A DNA stretch of 64,000 nucleotides from Schnuerera sp. xch1 (GCF_019931165.1 NZ_JAIOUP010000012.1:1-64000), one strand, 5' to 3'; shown: positions 8,326 to 16,961, counted from the stretch's first letter. Notes: generated by a model from the letters alone, not told the origin. Numbers and translations are program-made.

Positions 8326-8365
8326 TATGAGGTAGATATAGAGGTCTACCTCTATATTTCACTTA
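8313..8365. terminator. bidirectional terminator between hydrolase and mocR
   Basis: Nested inverted repeats: outer AAGTGAAATAT/ATATTTCACTT and inner GAGGTAGA/TCTACCTC. The outer arms overlap the ends of both converging genes. T-rich flanks are modest, so efficiency is uncertain. Confidence 0.65.
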
Positions 8366-9808
8366 TACAAAGGGTAAATATTTATTATTGTCTTCATCAA
8401 ATTTTTTCCTTAATAAATTTTCTATAATTTTAATACCTTGAATTATTTCTTCATTGGACACAGCTCCAAAGCTTAAGCGAATATAGTTAGAATATATGTT
8501 ATTATCAATAAAGAATATCTTACCAGGAACAAAGGTTACGTTATTTTCAACACATTCGTCGTATAATTCTATGGATTCTATTTCATTTGGAAGTTTAATC
8601 CATATACTAAGCCCTCCATTTGGTTCAATAAAAGAGAGTCCATATTTTTTTAATCTTTCTAATTCCTTAATCATAGTATTATATTTTTCTGAGTATACCT
8701 TTTTTATGGATTTTATATAACCTTTCCATAATCCTTTTCTTAAATATAAATCAAACGCTCTTTGTAGAAATCCAGAAGAAGAAATATCTGTAGTATGTTT
8801 TGCTCTTATAATACTTGTAAATAGTCTTTGAGGTACCATCATGAAACCTATTCTAACTCCAGGCATAAATATCTTTGAAAAACTTTTTACATATATGACC
8901 TGATCTAAATTATCAATTGATTTTAATGGTAATTTTTTGTCTTTATCATAATTTAAGTCTGTTAAAAAATCATCTTCAATTATATAGAAATTATGTTTTT
9001 TACTCAGTCTAATGAGTTCTCTCTTTTTTTCTTGACTATAAGAATAGGTAGTAGGGCTTTGATAATTAGTCATCATATATATAAATTTAGGATGGTATCT
9101 TTTAATATGTTTATTTAGTATGTCAAGGTCCAATCCATCATTCAACATAGGTATTCCAATTATTTTAGCTCCTCTAGATTTAAAAGCAGCAATAGCTCCT
9201 GAATAGGTTGGATTTTCGACAAATATACAATCTCCTTGAGAAACTAAGGTTTTAGTTATAATATCTATTCCTTGTTGCCCACCGGAAATAACTAACACTT
9301 GGTTTTTATCTATCCTCATATTATAATTATCATATAGGAAAGAGGATATGGATTCTCTAAAAGGCTCATATCCACTGATTTCTGGATATGTAAAGGCATT
9401 TCCTTTATCTCTGTCTAAGACTTCGACTAGAGCCTGTTTAAATTCCCCTATAGGAAATATTTCAGGAGTAGGAGATACAGAAGCAAAGTTGATACTATTT
9501 TTAGATATAGGTAGAACACCTCCTACCATAAGTTCAATATCTCCATCTTCCATATAAGGAATATTTATGTTATAATTAATTTTTCTAACATAGGTTCCAC
9601 TTCCTTTTATAGAATAGATATAACCTTCTTGTTCTAAAACTTTGTATGCATTTACTACTGTGATATTGTTTACATTTAATTTATTTGCTAAACTTCTAAT
9701 AGAAGGAAGTTTTTCTCCTTCTTTTAACTCATTGTCTTCAATCATATCCTTAAATCTATTGTATAATTGTATATATAGTGGAATATTTAAATTTTTATCT
9801 ATATACAT
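8363..9808 (-). CDS. MocR-family PLP-dependent transcriptional regulator
   Basis: 481 residues. Residues 1-75 are a GntR winged helix (YIQLYNRFKDMIEDNEL, LPSIRSLANKLNVNNITVVNAYKVLEQEGYI, GSGTYV). The rest is a class I aminotransferase-like domain with the PLP lysine at 312 in SFSKIFMPG. MocR proteins sense amines or vitamin B6 by forming PLP adducts. Start ATG 9808 is chosen because GGAGGTTTTGAAA precedes it; the upstream in-frame ATG at 9823 overlaps that site. A perfect AAATGTA/TACATTT dyad stands upstream. The target genes are unknown; neighbours include the YkvI transporter-hydrolase pair. Confidence 0.88.
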   Translation of the reverse strand: MYIDKNLNIPLYIQLYNRFKDMIEDNELKEGEKLPSIRSLANKLNVNNITVVNAYKVLEQEGYIYSIKGSGTYVRKINYNINIPYMEDGDIELMVGGVLPISKNSINFASVSPTPEIFPIGEFKQALVEVLDRDKGNAFTYPEISGYEPFRESISSFLYDNYNMRIDKNQVLVISGGQQGIDIITKTLVSQGDCIFVENPTYSGAIAAFKSRGAKIIGIPMLNDGLDLDILNKHIKRYHPKFIYMMTNYQSPTTYSYSQEKKRELIRLSKKHNFYIIEDDFLTDLNYDKDKKLPLKSIDNLDQVIYVKSFSKIFMPGVRIGFMMVPQRLFTSIIRAKHTTDISSSGFLQRAFDLYLRKGLWKGYIKSIKKVYSEKYNTMIKELERLKKYGLSFIEPNGGLSIWIKLPNEIESIELYDECVENNVTFVPGKIFFIDNNIYSNYIRLSFGAVSNEEIIQGIKIIENLLRKKFDEDNNKYLPFV

Positions 9809-9825
9809 TTTCAAAACCTCCATTT

Positions 9826-9843
9826 AAATGTATGGGTACATTT
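9826..9843. promoter_or_regulatory. palindrome upstream of mocR, GntR-type operator candidate
   Basis: AAATGTA-TGGG-TACATTT is a perfect inverted repeat with a GTA-N4-TAC core, close to the GntR-family operator core. It lies 18 bases upstream of the mocR start and fits autoregulation. No binding data can be seen from sequence. Confidence 0.45.
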
Positions 9844-9931
9844 ATTATATCAAATATAAAAATAAATAACTACAATAAATTTAAAGGATATAATGAAAAA
9901 ATAAAGAATTATAATAACAGAGGTGGATATT

Positions 9932-11008
9932 ATGAAGGCAGAGCAGAAAAGCAATAATGGCTTTAAATTATTTGTTATAGTATTGATTGGCGTTATATTA
10001 TTTTTCTCCAGTAGTAAAAATCAAGAAAAATTTATAAATTTCATTAATAATACTTCAATGGTAAGAAAAGATTTAGAAGTTATTAGATCTATTCCAATGA
10101 AAGAAAGTATAGATGATATCGCCTATTATGATAATAGCATTATAGTATGGATGGACAATAAATTGGTAAGATATAATACACAAGGATCGAAAGAATGGGA
10201 GAAGGAATTCAATTTAAATAGTCCTGAGGTGACATTTGGAGATGAAGGCATATATGTATATGAGGCGTTAACAGGAAATGTATACTCATTAAATACAAAA
10301 GGAGAAACAATAAGTAAGTTTCAGTTACAGACTGAAGTTAGGAATGTAATTGAGGGTAATAAAAATATTTTGTTACATGTAAAAAAAGATGATAATGAAG
10401 GAATCAACATATTAGATACTAATGGAAAAATGATTCAAAATAAATTAGTTGAAGGTGATAATGTTCTTACTTATTGTATAAATAGGAGTAATAGCAAATA
10501 TGCTTTTGCGACATTAAATTTAAAAGGCAATAGTATTAGATCTGAAATTCAAGCCTATAATATGGAAGGTGAATTTTTATCAACCACATATTTAGATAAT
10601 GAAATTGTTTTTTATTTAAATTTTATTAAAGATGATACTTTAATTGTAATGACGGATAAGGGATTGTATTCCATTGATGATAGTAGTATTTTATGGCAAA
10701 AAGATCATCAATTGATAAAAGATATATATATAAATGAAAAGGGTATAAATATACTTTATGGTAATACTCTTGAGAATATATCCTTTGATGGAATATCTGA
10801 ATATAAACATTCATTTTTAGAGGAATATAGGAAAAGTATTCCTTTTAATGAATATATGATCATATATGGACCTAACAATATTATAGGACTGAAAGAAGGA
10901 AAAGAGGTATTGAAATATGAATCTGAAGAATCTATACTTAAAGTATTAAATGGAGGACAAAATTTGATAATAGTATATGAAAATAGAATTGATATAGTCT
11001 CAATTTAA
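9932..11008 (+). CDS. DUF5711-like membrane-anchored beta-propeller protein
   Basis: 358 residues. An N-terminal membrane anchor (FKLFVIVLIGVILFFSS, residues 11-27) is followed by a long extracytoplasmic region with repeated short strands such as SIIVWMDNKLVRYNTQG and GIYVYEALTGNVYSLNTKG. These look like blades of a PQQ-type propeller. Clostridial DUF5711 proteins have this build and often sit beside CvpA-like genes, as here. ATG 9932 follows AGAGGTGG; an in-frame GTG at 9923 overlaps that site. Role unknown; cell-envelope sensing or scaffolding is only a guess. Confidence 0.6.
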   Translation: MKAEQKSNNGFKLFVIVLIGVILFFSSSKNQEKFINFINNTSMVRKDLEVIRSIPMKESIDDIAYYDNSIIVWMDNKLVRYNTQGSKEWEKEFNLNSPEVTFGDEGIYVYEALTGNVYSLNTKGETISKFQLQTEVRNVIEGNKNILLHVKKDDNEGINILDTNGKMIQNKLVEGDNVLTYCINRSNSKYAFATLNLKGNSIRSEIQAYNMEGEFLSTTYLDNEIVFYLNFIKDDTLIVMTDKGLYSIDDSSILWQKDHQLIKDIYINEKGINILYGNTLENISFDGISEYKHSFLEEYRKSIPFNEYMIIYGPNNIIGLKEGKEVLKYESEESILKVLNGGQNLIIVYENRIDIVSI

Positions 11009-11028
11009 ATGAAAGTATGGTGTTTTGT

Positions 11029-11634
11029 ATGAATTGGCTAGATGTAATTATAATTTTAATTTTGTTATTTTCTGTATTCAAGGGATTAAGATTAGGATTA
11101 GTTTTATCTATATTTAATATCATAAGAACTATACTATCGATACTGATAACTATTAAAATTTACCCTATTGTACATGAATATATAATTAGTAGTCCTGCAG
11201 CTTATGGAATATTTGAGGGGATAACTAAAATAATTCTTAGCATATTATTTAATTCACAAGCTAAAGATAATCCTAATTTTATTCCAAATTTGATGTCAGG
11301 AGAATTAGTAGGAATAATAATTAAACTTCTATCAATAATATTTATATTTTGGTTGGTTAGTGTTTTGATGAATTTAATTTTAGGATTATTTTCTTTTATA
11401 TTGAATGTGCCAATATTGAAGCAGTTAAATAAAGTAGGGGGTATAATATTTGGATTGATGGAAGGAATATTTATAGTATATTTTATAACTTTAATTTTAA
11501 CTTCTATAGCTACGTTTTCTCCAGAATCTTTGATAGGAGAAGGTGTATACAATTCCTTGATTGTTAGTTGTTTGAAAGATCTTAATTTATTAAATTTAAT
11601 GATAGAAATTTTATCTAACAAGACTTATATTTAA
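11029..11634 (+). CDS. CvpA family membrane protein
   Basis: 201 residues, four membrane helices. The opening MNWLDVIIILILLFSVFKGLR is the standard CvpA start, which is why ATG 11029 is preferred to the in-frame ATG at 11017. CvpA homologues are linked to colicin V export and envelope homeostasis; the molecular role is unsettled. It lies 20 bases after the DUF5711 gene and 15 before the next membrane protein, giving a three-gene envelope operon. Confidence 0.8.
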   Translation: MNWLDVIIILILLFSVFKGLRLGLVLSIFNIIRTILSILITIKIYPIVHEYIISSPAAYGIFEGITKIILSILFNSQAKDNPNFIPNLMSGELVGIIIKLLSIIFIFWLVSVLMNLILGLFSFILNVPILKQLNKVGGIIFGLMEGIFIVYFITLILTSIATFSPESLIGEGVYNSLIVSCLKDLNLLNLMIEILSNKTYI

Positions 11635-11649
11635 ATGGGAGGGATGTAT

Positions 11650-12279
11650 ATGAAAGCTAAAGATTATCTATTTGGTGTATTTCTAGTATTTGTAGGTATA
11701 TTATTTTTATTGTTAAATTTAGATGTGTTAACATTTGAATGGTTATTGTTTTTGTTATCTATAGCAATTTTAATAGGATATTTGATGAAGAGACACATGG
11801 GATATTTAGTTTTAGGATTAGTTTTACTAGGTATTTCATTGATATCTATCCTAGATCGATATATGCTTGTTGGAATAGATATTAAAAGCTTTTTATTCTT
11901 ATTGATATTTGGAATTATTTCTTTGACGCTTTATGTTAAACAAAAGAATAGGTCGCTTTTAATGGTTGGAATGATGTTACTTGCCTTTGGGACCCATAAT
12001 TTGGTTGAGGAATTAGTTTCTACAGATGTAAGTTGGACATTATATCTAATATTTGGAATTGCCTTTTATATCATATATCTATTAGGATATAGAGGGTCTG
12101 GTATAGAATGGCCTAGAAATTTAGGAACAGTTATGGTAATTGTTTCATTACTGTTTTTATTATCATCTCAAACCATGTTAAAATTTGGATTTTGGCAATT
12201 TATATTTTATCTGTTCCCAGTGTTATTGATAGGTATTGGAATAAAGATCATATACAATATAAAAAAATTAAAAGAATAA
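11650..12279 (+). CDS. LiaI/LiaF-like transmembrane protein
   Basis: 209 residues with about seven membrane segments and short loops. The N-terminus FGVFLVFVGILFLLLNLDVL followed by a second helix pair ending YLMKRH resembles the LiaI-LiaF-like transmembrane (DUF5668) region of cell-envelope stress proteins. The usual soluble LiaF C-terminal domain is absent. Start ATG 11650 is six bases after GGGAGGG; an upstream ATG at 11635 overlaps it. Third gene of the DUF5711-cvpA set. Family assignment is tentative. Confidence 0.6.
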   Translation: MKAKDYLFGVFLVFVGILFLLLNLDVLTFEWLLFLLSIAILIGYLMKRHMGYLVLGLVLLGISLISILDRYMLVGIDIKSFLFLLIFGIISLTLYVKQKNRSLLMVGMMLLAFGTHNLVEELVSTDVSWTLYLIFGIAFYIIYLLGYRGSGIEWPRNLGTVMVIVSLLFLLSSQTMLKFGFWQFIFYLFPVLLIGIGIKIIYNIKKLKE

Positions 12280-12299
12280 TCCTATTTGGGATTATTCTA
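12272..12299 (+). terminator. hairpin after the LiaF-like gene
   Basis: AGAATAATCC-TATTT-GGGATTATTCT forms a ten-pair stem overlapping the stop codon. A clear T-run is missing, so it may be a weak terminator or serve decay protection. Confidence 0.5.
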
Positions 12300-12447
12300 C
12301 AAATATTTCTACCTTTTCCCCGTTATTCCCTTGTATCTCTACTAATTTTCTAGAGGTTCATTTCTTATGACTTGAAATATTTCATTCAAGTCATTATCAT
12401 CAGATCCAGTTTCTTTAAGCAAGATAAATGTGATTATAGATGTTTTT
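12292..12447 (-). pseudogene. decayed C-terminal fragment of a minus-strand gene
   Basis: On the minus strand one frame gives a peptide with ILLKETGSDDNDLNEIFQVI then RNEPLEN and a stop; one base shifted, the next frame continues KLVEIQGNNGEKVEIFVE and stops at 12292. Together they read like the end of a SHOCT-like/YvlB N-terminal domain, which closes with an acidic helix and an LVDVxDxxGxxVEIxIE strand. A frameshift separates the parts and no start is present. The frameshift and lack of a gene body suggest a remnant; the family guess is weak. Confidence 0.35.
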
Positions 12448-12542
12448 TATAGTTTATTATCGATATATAAAAATTATTTATTAAGCATGATGAGTAAGGA
12501 ATAGTATAATATACTTATAATAAAAGAATAGGGGGATTTATT

Positions 12543-13148
12543 GTGAAAAAAGAAATAAACGCAACAGGACAGGCTTGTCCTAAACCAGTTATAATGACTA
12601 AAAAAGAATTAGATAATATAAATGAAGGTATGATAACAACTATAGTTGATAATGAAGCAGCGAAAGATAATGTTTCAAAACTTGCTAAAAGTTTAGGATA
12701 CGAATATGAAGTTGATGCAAAAAGTGATAATGAATATCATATAACTATAACTAAAGGGGATAAAGAAGAAATTGAGAAAAAGTCCGATAAAGTAACTAAA
12801 GGCAATTCAAAGGATGTAACCATAGTATTTGCTTCGGATACAATGGGGAAAGGTTCTGAACAGTTAGGTAAAATACTTATAAAATCCTTTATATATACTT
12901 TAACCGAAGCAACCCCATATCCTTCTACATTGATATTTTATAATGGAGGAGTTCATCTAACTTGTGAGGGTTCAGAAGTGTTAGAAGATTTAAAGGAATT
13001 AGAAGCTAAAGGAGTAGAAATTATTTCTTGTGGAACTTGTTTGGATTATTATGAAATTCAAGATAAGCTTCAAGTTGGAGAGATATCAAATATGTATACA
13101 ATATATGAAAGATTAAAAAATGCATCAAATACAGTAAACATAGGATAG
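12543..13148 (+). CDS. yedF: Sulfurtransferase-like selenium metabolism protein YedF
   Basis: 201 residues. Residues 1-75 are a TusA/SirA domain with the CPxP motif (Cys12 in GQACPKPVI). Residues 85-200 are a DsrE-like domain (VTIVFASDTMGKGSEQLG, then ISCGTCLDYY with a CxxC-like pair). This fusion is the YedF family that occurs with selD and selenocysteine users; it may handle a persulfide or selenide-bound intermediate. Start is GTG 12543 after AGGGGG. A DUF3343 gene follows 14 bases later. The two Sec genes at the window start fit this role. Confidence 0.88.
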   Translation: MKKEINATGQACPKPVIMTKKELDNINEGMITTIVDNEAAKDNVSKLAKSLGYEYEVDAKSDNEYHITITKGDKEEIEKKSDKVTKGNSKDVTIVFASDTMGKGSEQLGKILIKSFIYTLTEATPYPSTLIFYNGGVHLTCEGSEVLEDLKELEAKGVEIISCGTCLDYYEIQDKLQVGEISNMYTIYERLKNASNTVNIG

Positions 13149-13162
13149 GAGAGTATGTTATA

Positions 13163-13429
13163 ATGAAAGAGAGACAGTTTGGAGTGGTTGCCTTTAAATC
13201 TACGCAATATGCAATTAAAGCTGATACCATCTTTAATAGACATAATATTAAATATCGAACTATACCGACTCCAAGAGAAATAACCCATAGTTGTGGTTTA
13301 GCTATTAAGTTCAATTTAGATGATATAAAAGAAGTGGGAAATATAATTGAGGATAATCATTTAGAAACAGAAGGGATTTTTAAGATCATAAAAGATAATG
13401 AAGGAAATAAGGCGGAGAAACTTCACTAG
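13163..13429 (+). CDS. DUF3343 putative Se/S carrier-like protein
   Basis: 88 residues. The pattern FGVVAFKSTQYAIKADTIF, IKYRTIPTPREI, and SCGLAIKF is that of DUF3343, a small one-domain family with a conserved cysteine (here Cys44 region, SCG) proposed to carry selenium or sulfur. The gene is 14 bases after yedF with its own site GGAGAG and is probably in the same operon. Biochemical role is not established. Confidence 0.82.
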   Translation: MKERQFGVVAFKSTQYAIKADTIFNRHNIKYRTIPTPREITHSCGLAIKFNLDDIKEVGNIIEDNHLETEGIFKIIKDNEGNKAEKLH

Positions 13430-13470
13430 TATAAGAGAAAACATATGGATAGTATATCTAATTACTAGAA

Positions 13471-13578
13471 AAACTTTTACGTATAATGACTAATATGGTT
13501 GCAAAAACAAAGTTAATGGAGCAATGGAGTATAGAAATACCATATCCAAAGATGGTTATATACAATAATAAATCTTAG
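13471..13578 (+). pseudogene. C-terminal remnant of a small mechanosensitive channel gene
   Basis: The frame ending at TAG 13578 reads TKLMEQWSIEIPYPKMVIY then NNKS. The IEIPYP motif near the C-terminus is typical of MscS-family channels, where it forms the last strands of the cytoplasmic cage. Only about 35 codons remain, and no start or membrane part is present. In many Clostridia an mscS-like gene stands just before the DUF951 gene, as this fragment does, with the DUF951 ribosome site overlapping its stop. I infer a deletion remnant. Confidence 0.5.
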
Positions 13579-13593
13579 GAGGTAGGTATTAAG

Positions 13594-13806
13594 ATGTTAA
13601 AATATGAGTTGGGAGATGTAATAACTTTAAAAAAACCTCATCCCTGTGGAGAGAATAAATGGGAAATAATAAGAACTGGAGTAGATATTAAGTTAAAATG
13701 TTTAGGATGCGGTAGACAGATTTGGATACCTAGAATAGATTTTGAGAAAAGAGTAAGAAAGATTTTAGTAGACGATAAATGGATTAGCATATTCAATTAT
13801 AAGTAA
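13594..13806 (+). CDS. DUF951 family protein
   Basis: 70 residues. GDVITLKKPHPCGENKW, RTGVDIKLKCLGCGR and the closing basic region match DUF951. Three cysteines (Cys18, then Cys35-x2-Cys38 approximately) suggest a small zinc ribbon. Strong site TAGGAGG before ATG 13594. Function unknown. It is separated from yedF-DUF3343 by a gene remnant and followed by a hairpin. Confidence 0.85.
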   Translation: MLKYELGDVITLKKPHPCGENKWEIIRTGVDIKLKCLGCGRQIWIPRIDFEKRVRKILVDDKWISIFNYK

Positions 13807-13823
13807 AGAAAAATGAAGGATAA

Positions 13824-13862
13824 GAGCTGTTTTCTATTAAAATTTAGTTGGAAAACAGCTTA
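13824..13862 (+). terminator. hairpin after DUF951
   Basis: AGCTGTTTTC and GAAAACAGCT are perfect ten-base arms around a 16-base loop. The following tract (TATTGATGTTT) is only partly T-rich, so termination strength is uncertain. Confidence 0.5.
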
Positions 13863-13985
13863 TTGATGTTTAAATTGTATTTAAACATTAGACAATTTTA
13901 TAATTTAATAGTAAACTATAGGTGAGGGGATTTGTTACAATATTAGCATGAAAACGTTTTTATAAATATTTTAGGAGGTGCTTTA

Positions 13986-15182
13986 ATGTCTTTAAATTAT
14001 GCAAAAAGAATGAGCAACATGAAGGCATCTGAAATTAGAGAGATGCTAAAGCTTACTCAACGACCAGAAGTTATTTCCTTTGCTGGTGGACTACCAGCTC
14101 CAGAATTATTTCCTATTGATCAAATGAAAAAGGTAGCACAAAAGGTATTAGATGAGAATGGATCATCTGCATTACAGTATGGTACTACTGAAGGATTTGG
14201 ACCACTAAGAGAAAAAATTGTAGAAAGAATGGCTAAAGTTGAAGCTGATGTTAGTGTAGATAATATTCTAGTTACTAGTGGGTCTCAACAAGGGTTAGAT
14301 TTTGTAGCCAAAGCATTTATCAATCCTGGAGACGTAATAATATGTGAAAGTCCTACTTATTTAGGAGCTATAAATGCTTTCAAAGCATATGAGCCTAAGT
14401 TTGTAGAAGTAGATACAGATGATGATGGAATGATAATGGAAGATTTAGAAAAGGCTCTTAAAGAAAATAAGAATGCAAAATTTATTTATGCTATTCCAGA
14501 TTTCCAAAATCCATCAGGAAAGACTTGGAGTGTTGAAAGAAGAAAGAGATTAGTGGAATTAGCGAATAATTATAATGTAGCAATAGTAGAGGACAACCCA
14601 TATGGTGAATTAAGATTTGAAGGTGAAAAATTACCATCTGTATTCCATTACGATACAGAGGGAAGAGTAATCTTTTTAGGTACTTTTTCAAAGATATTCT
14701 CACCAGGGCTTAGATTAGGTTGGATAGCTGCAGCTCCTGAAGTACTCAATAAGTTTATTATGATTAAACAAGGAGCTGACTTACAATCCAGTACAATATC
14801 TCAAATGGAAGTAGCAAAATTCTTAGAAGAGTATGATATAGAAAAACACATTGAAAAAATAAAGAAAGTATATAAGAAAAGAAAAGATTTAATGATAAAA
14901 ACAATGGAAGAAGAATTTCCTGAGGAAGTAAAATATACAAATCCAGAAGGTGGATTATTTACGTGGGTAGTATTACCAGAACATATAAATGCAAGAGATT
15001 TAGGTAAAAAAGCTTTAGAAAAAGATGTAGCTTTTGTTCCAGGAGGGTCATTCTTCCCTAATGGAGGTAATGAAAATACTTTTAGAATGAATTATTCAAA
15101 TATGGAAGATGAAAGAATAGTTGAAGGAGTAAAAAGATTAGGAGAAGTTATAAGAGAAGCATTGTCAAAAGAAAATGCTTAA
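13986..15182 (+). CDS. PLP-dependent aminotransferase, class I/II (aromatic or 2-aminoadipate type)
   Basis: 398 residues. The start MSNMKASEIREMLKLTQ, then ISFAGGLPAPELFP and LQYGTTEGFGPLRE, is typical of the LysN/ArAT-like subgroup. SQQGLDFVAK, DNPYGELRFEG and the PLP lysine in GTFSKIFSPGLRLGW are in order. Such enzymes transaminate aromatic, branched or 2-aminoadipate substrates to 2-oxoacids; the indolepyruvate oxidoreductase at 40.2 kb could use such products. AGGAGGTG precedes ATG 13986. Single-gene unit bounded by a strong terminator. Substrate unknown. Confidence 0.85.
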   Translation: MSLNYAKRMSNMKASEIREMLKLTQRPEVISFAGGLPAPELFPIDQMKKVAQKVLDENGSSALQYGTTEGFGPLREKIVERMAKVEADVSVDNILVTSGSQQGLDFVAKAFINPGDVIICESPTYLGAINAFKAYEPKFVEVDTDDDGMIMEDLEKALKENKNAKFIYAIPDFQNPSGKTWSVERRKRLVELANNYNVAIVEDNPYGELRFEGEKLPSVFHYDTEGRVIFLGTFSKIFSPGLRLGWIAAAPEVLNKFIMIKQGADLQSSTISQMEVAKFLEEYDIEKHIEKIKKVYKKRKDLMIKTMEEEFPEEVKYTNPEGGLFTWVVLPEHINARDLGKKALEKDVAFVPGGSFFPNGGNENTFRMNYSNMEDERIVEGVKRLGEVIREALSKENA

Positions 15183-15183
15183 T

Positions 15184-15221
15184 AAAAATCTCACCTCAAT
15201 TAATTGAGGTGAGATTTTTTT
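15184..15221. terminator. bidirectional terminator
   Basis: AAAAATCTCACCTCAATT and its exact complement, closed by T-runs on both strands, lie between the converging aminotransferase and phoR genes. Near-perfect palindrome of about 36 bases. Confidence 0.92.
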
Positions 15222-16282
15222 ATAGGTAATTGTATTTTGATATCTGTTCCTTCATTAATTTTACTTTTTAAAGATATTTTACCGCCGTGATATTTCACAA
15301 TATGTTTTACCATTGATAATCCAAGACCTGAAGAACCATCTACTTTTTTAGATCTACTTTTATCTACCATATAAAAGCGTTCGAATACCTTTTCTTGTTG
15401 TTCATGGGGTATACCTATTCCTGTATCCCTGACTTTAATTACACAATAATCGTCTACTTGTTTAATAAATACCTCAATTTTACCATTAAGTTTATTGTAT
15501 TTTATTGAGTTATCGATAAGATTATATAGCAAGTCTCTTATCATTCTTCTACTGCCTTGAATTGAGGTATTTTCAGCTATAATATTTAAACTTAAATTTT
15601 TCTTTTTAGCTCTGACTTTTAATTGAGATACTACTTCATTAGCAATATCTGAAATATTCATAATCTCCATTTTTTTATTTTCAGTTTCATGTTCAATTCT
15701 ACTTAGATTTATGATTGAATCTATTAGTTCTAATAGACGGATACCTTCCTTATGAATTATATTAGCGAATTTAATAGCATCTTCTTTATTTACATTACCA
15801 GTAGATAGCATTTCAGCAAATCCATTTATTGAAGTAAGAGGAGTTTTTAATTCATGGGATATGTTAGCAGTAAAGTCCCTTCTGGATTTTTCTGCTTCTT
15901 TAAGTTTTAGTATATAGGTTTCTATTTCTTTTTTTTGAGTTTGAATAGTTTCCATAAAGGGATTAAGTTCTTCATAGACTTCAATATTTTTTATTTCATC
16001 TCTTCCAGATAATATACTTTCTATATTTTTAGTGGCTATGCTTATAGGTTCTATAATACTTTTAGTCAATATATGTGCAACAAAATAGAGTAATATTAGA
16101 ATAAATACTAAAACACCTGTAATAACAGGGAGTGTATATAAAAATTTGGTTACAAAATTAATATTTCTATTGAGTATATTAGCATTATACAAATCATAAA
16201 ATAAAAATGCAGTAACGCTAGCAGTAATAATTGCGGTGACAGTCGCGACTATTGCAAGATTTTGATAGATTTTTTTCTCCAT
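15200..16282 (-). CDS. phoR: Phosphate-regulon sensor histidine kinase PhoR-like
   Basis: 360 residues. Two membrane helices (about 9-30 and 48-71) enclose a very short outside loop, so there is no large sensory domain. A HAMP-like linker follows, then HisKA with His143 in ISHELKTPLTS, and the HATPase boxes DLLYNLIDNSIKYN, VRDTGIGIP and GSSGLGLSMVKH. It phosphorylates the response regulator encoded 2 bases upstream. The ribosome site TAGGAGG overlaps the regulator stop region. Being last in the pst-phoU-phoP-phoR run and lacking an external domain, it likely senses phosphate through the Pst/PhoU complex. Confidence 0.9.
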   Translation of the reverse strand: MEKKIYQNLAIVATVTAIITASVTAFLFYDLYNANILNRNINFVTKFLYTLPVITGVLVFILILLYFVAHILTKSIIEPISIATKNIESILSGRDEIKNIEVYEELNPFMETIQTQKKEIETYILKLKEAEKSRRDFTANISHELKTPLTSINGFAEMLSTGNVNKEDAIKFANIIHKEGIRLLELIDSIINLSRIEHETENKKMEIMNISDIANEVVSQLKVRAKKKNLSLNIIAENTSIQGSRRMIRDLLYNLIDNSIKYNKLNGKIEVFIKQVDDYCVIKVRDTGIGIPHEQQEKVFERFYMVDKSRSKKVDGSSGLGLSMVKHIVKYHGGKISLKSKINEGTDIKIQLPIKKSHLN

Positions 16283-16284
16283 GA

Positions 16285-16950
16285 TTAACCTCCTAGTTTA
16301 TACCCTACATTTCTAATAGTTTTAATATATTTACCTGCATCTCCAAGTTTTAATCTCAGTGTTCTAATATGCACATCTATAGTTCTTGTTTCTCCTTCAA
16401 AATCAAATCCCCATATTTCATTCATTATTTTATCTCTTGATAGGACTATACCTTGATTTTTGATTAGATAATATAATAACTCAAATTCCTTATGAGTTAA
16501 AGATACTTCCTTTTGCGAAACCGAAACTAAATATTTGTCGTAATCAATGTAAATTTCTTTAAAGGTTAATTCTGTAGATCTATCTATTTTTTTACTGCGG
16601 CGTAAGACGGCTTTTACTCTAGATATTAATTCCATAATACCAAAAGGTTTTTCAACATAATCGTCTGCTCCCATGTCTAGGGATTTAACTTTATCAAATT
16701 CGCTAGTTTTTGCTGTAAGCATTATAATAGGAATATTTGATGTTTTAAAATTTGATTTTAATCTTTCTAAAATAACGTAGCCATCATCACCTGGAAGCAT
16801 AATGTCTAATATAATTAGATCTGGAATAGGATTATCAAATAAAGTTTTTCCATTTTCAAAACCTTTTGCATCAAAATTGTTATTTTTGAGAGCATATACT
16901 ACAAGCTCTCTTATGCTCTCATCATCTTCAATGCAGTATATCAAAGGCAT
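16285..16950 (-). CDS. phoP: Phosphate-regulon response regulator PhoP/PhoB-like
   Basis: 221 residues. The receiver domain has acidic residues Asp9/Asp10, phospho-acceptor Asp49 in LIILDIMLPG, Thr near 78 and Lys in VEKPFG. The C-terminal winged helix of the OmpR type shows LTHKEFELLYYLI and GETRTIDVHIRTLRLKLG. It should bind PhoP boxes such as those at 20754-20793 ahead of pstS. The stop is two bases before phoR, and phoU lies 11 bases upstream, so the genes are in one operon. Confidence 0.92.
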   Translation of the reverse strand: MPLIYCIEDDESIRELVVYALKNNNFDAKGFENGKTLFDNPIPDLIILDIMLPGDDGYVILERLKSNFKTSNIPIIMLTAKTSEFDKVKSLDMGADDYVEKPFGIMELISRVKAVLRRSKKIDRSTELTFKEIYIDYDKYLVSVSQKEVSLTHKEFELLYYLIKNQGIVLSRDKIMNEIWGFDFEGETRTIDVHIRTLRLKLGDAGKYIKTIRNVGYKLGG

Positions 16951-16961
16951 ATAATCAACTC

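Noticed and set aside
11202-11621. 139-codon open frame antisense to cvpA
   Set aside because: It lies wholly within a clear CvpA gene and has low-complexity I/N/K/P content without a ribosome site.
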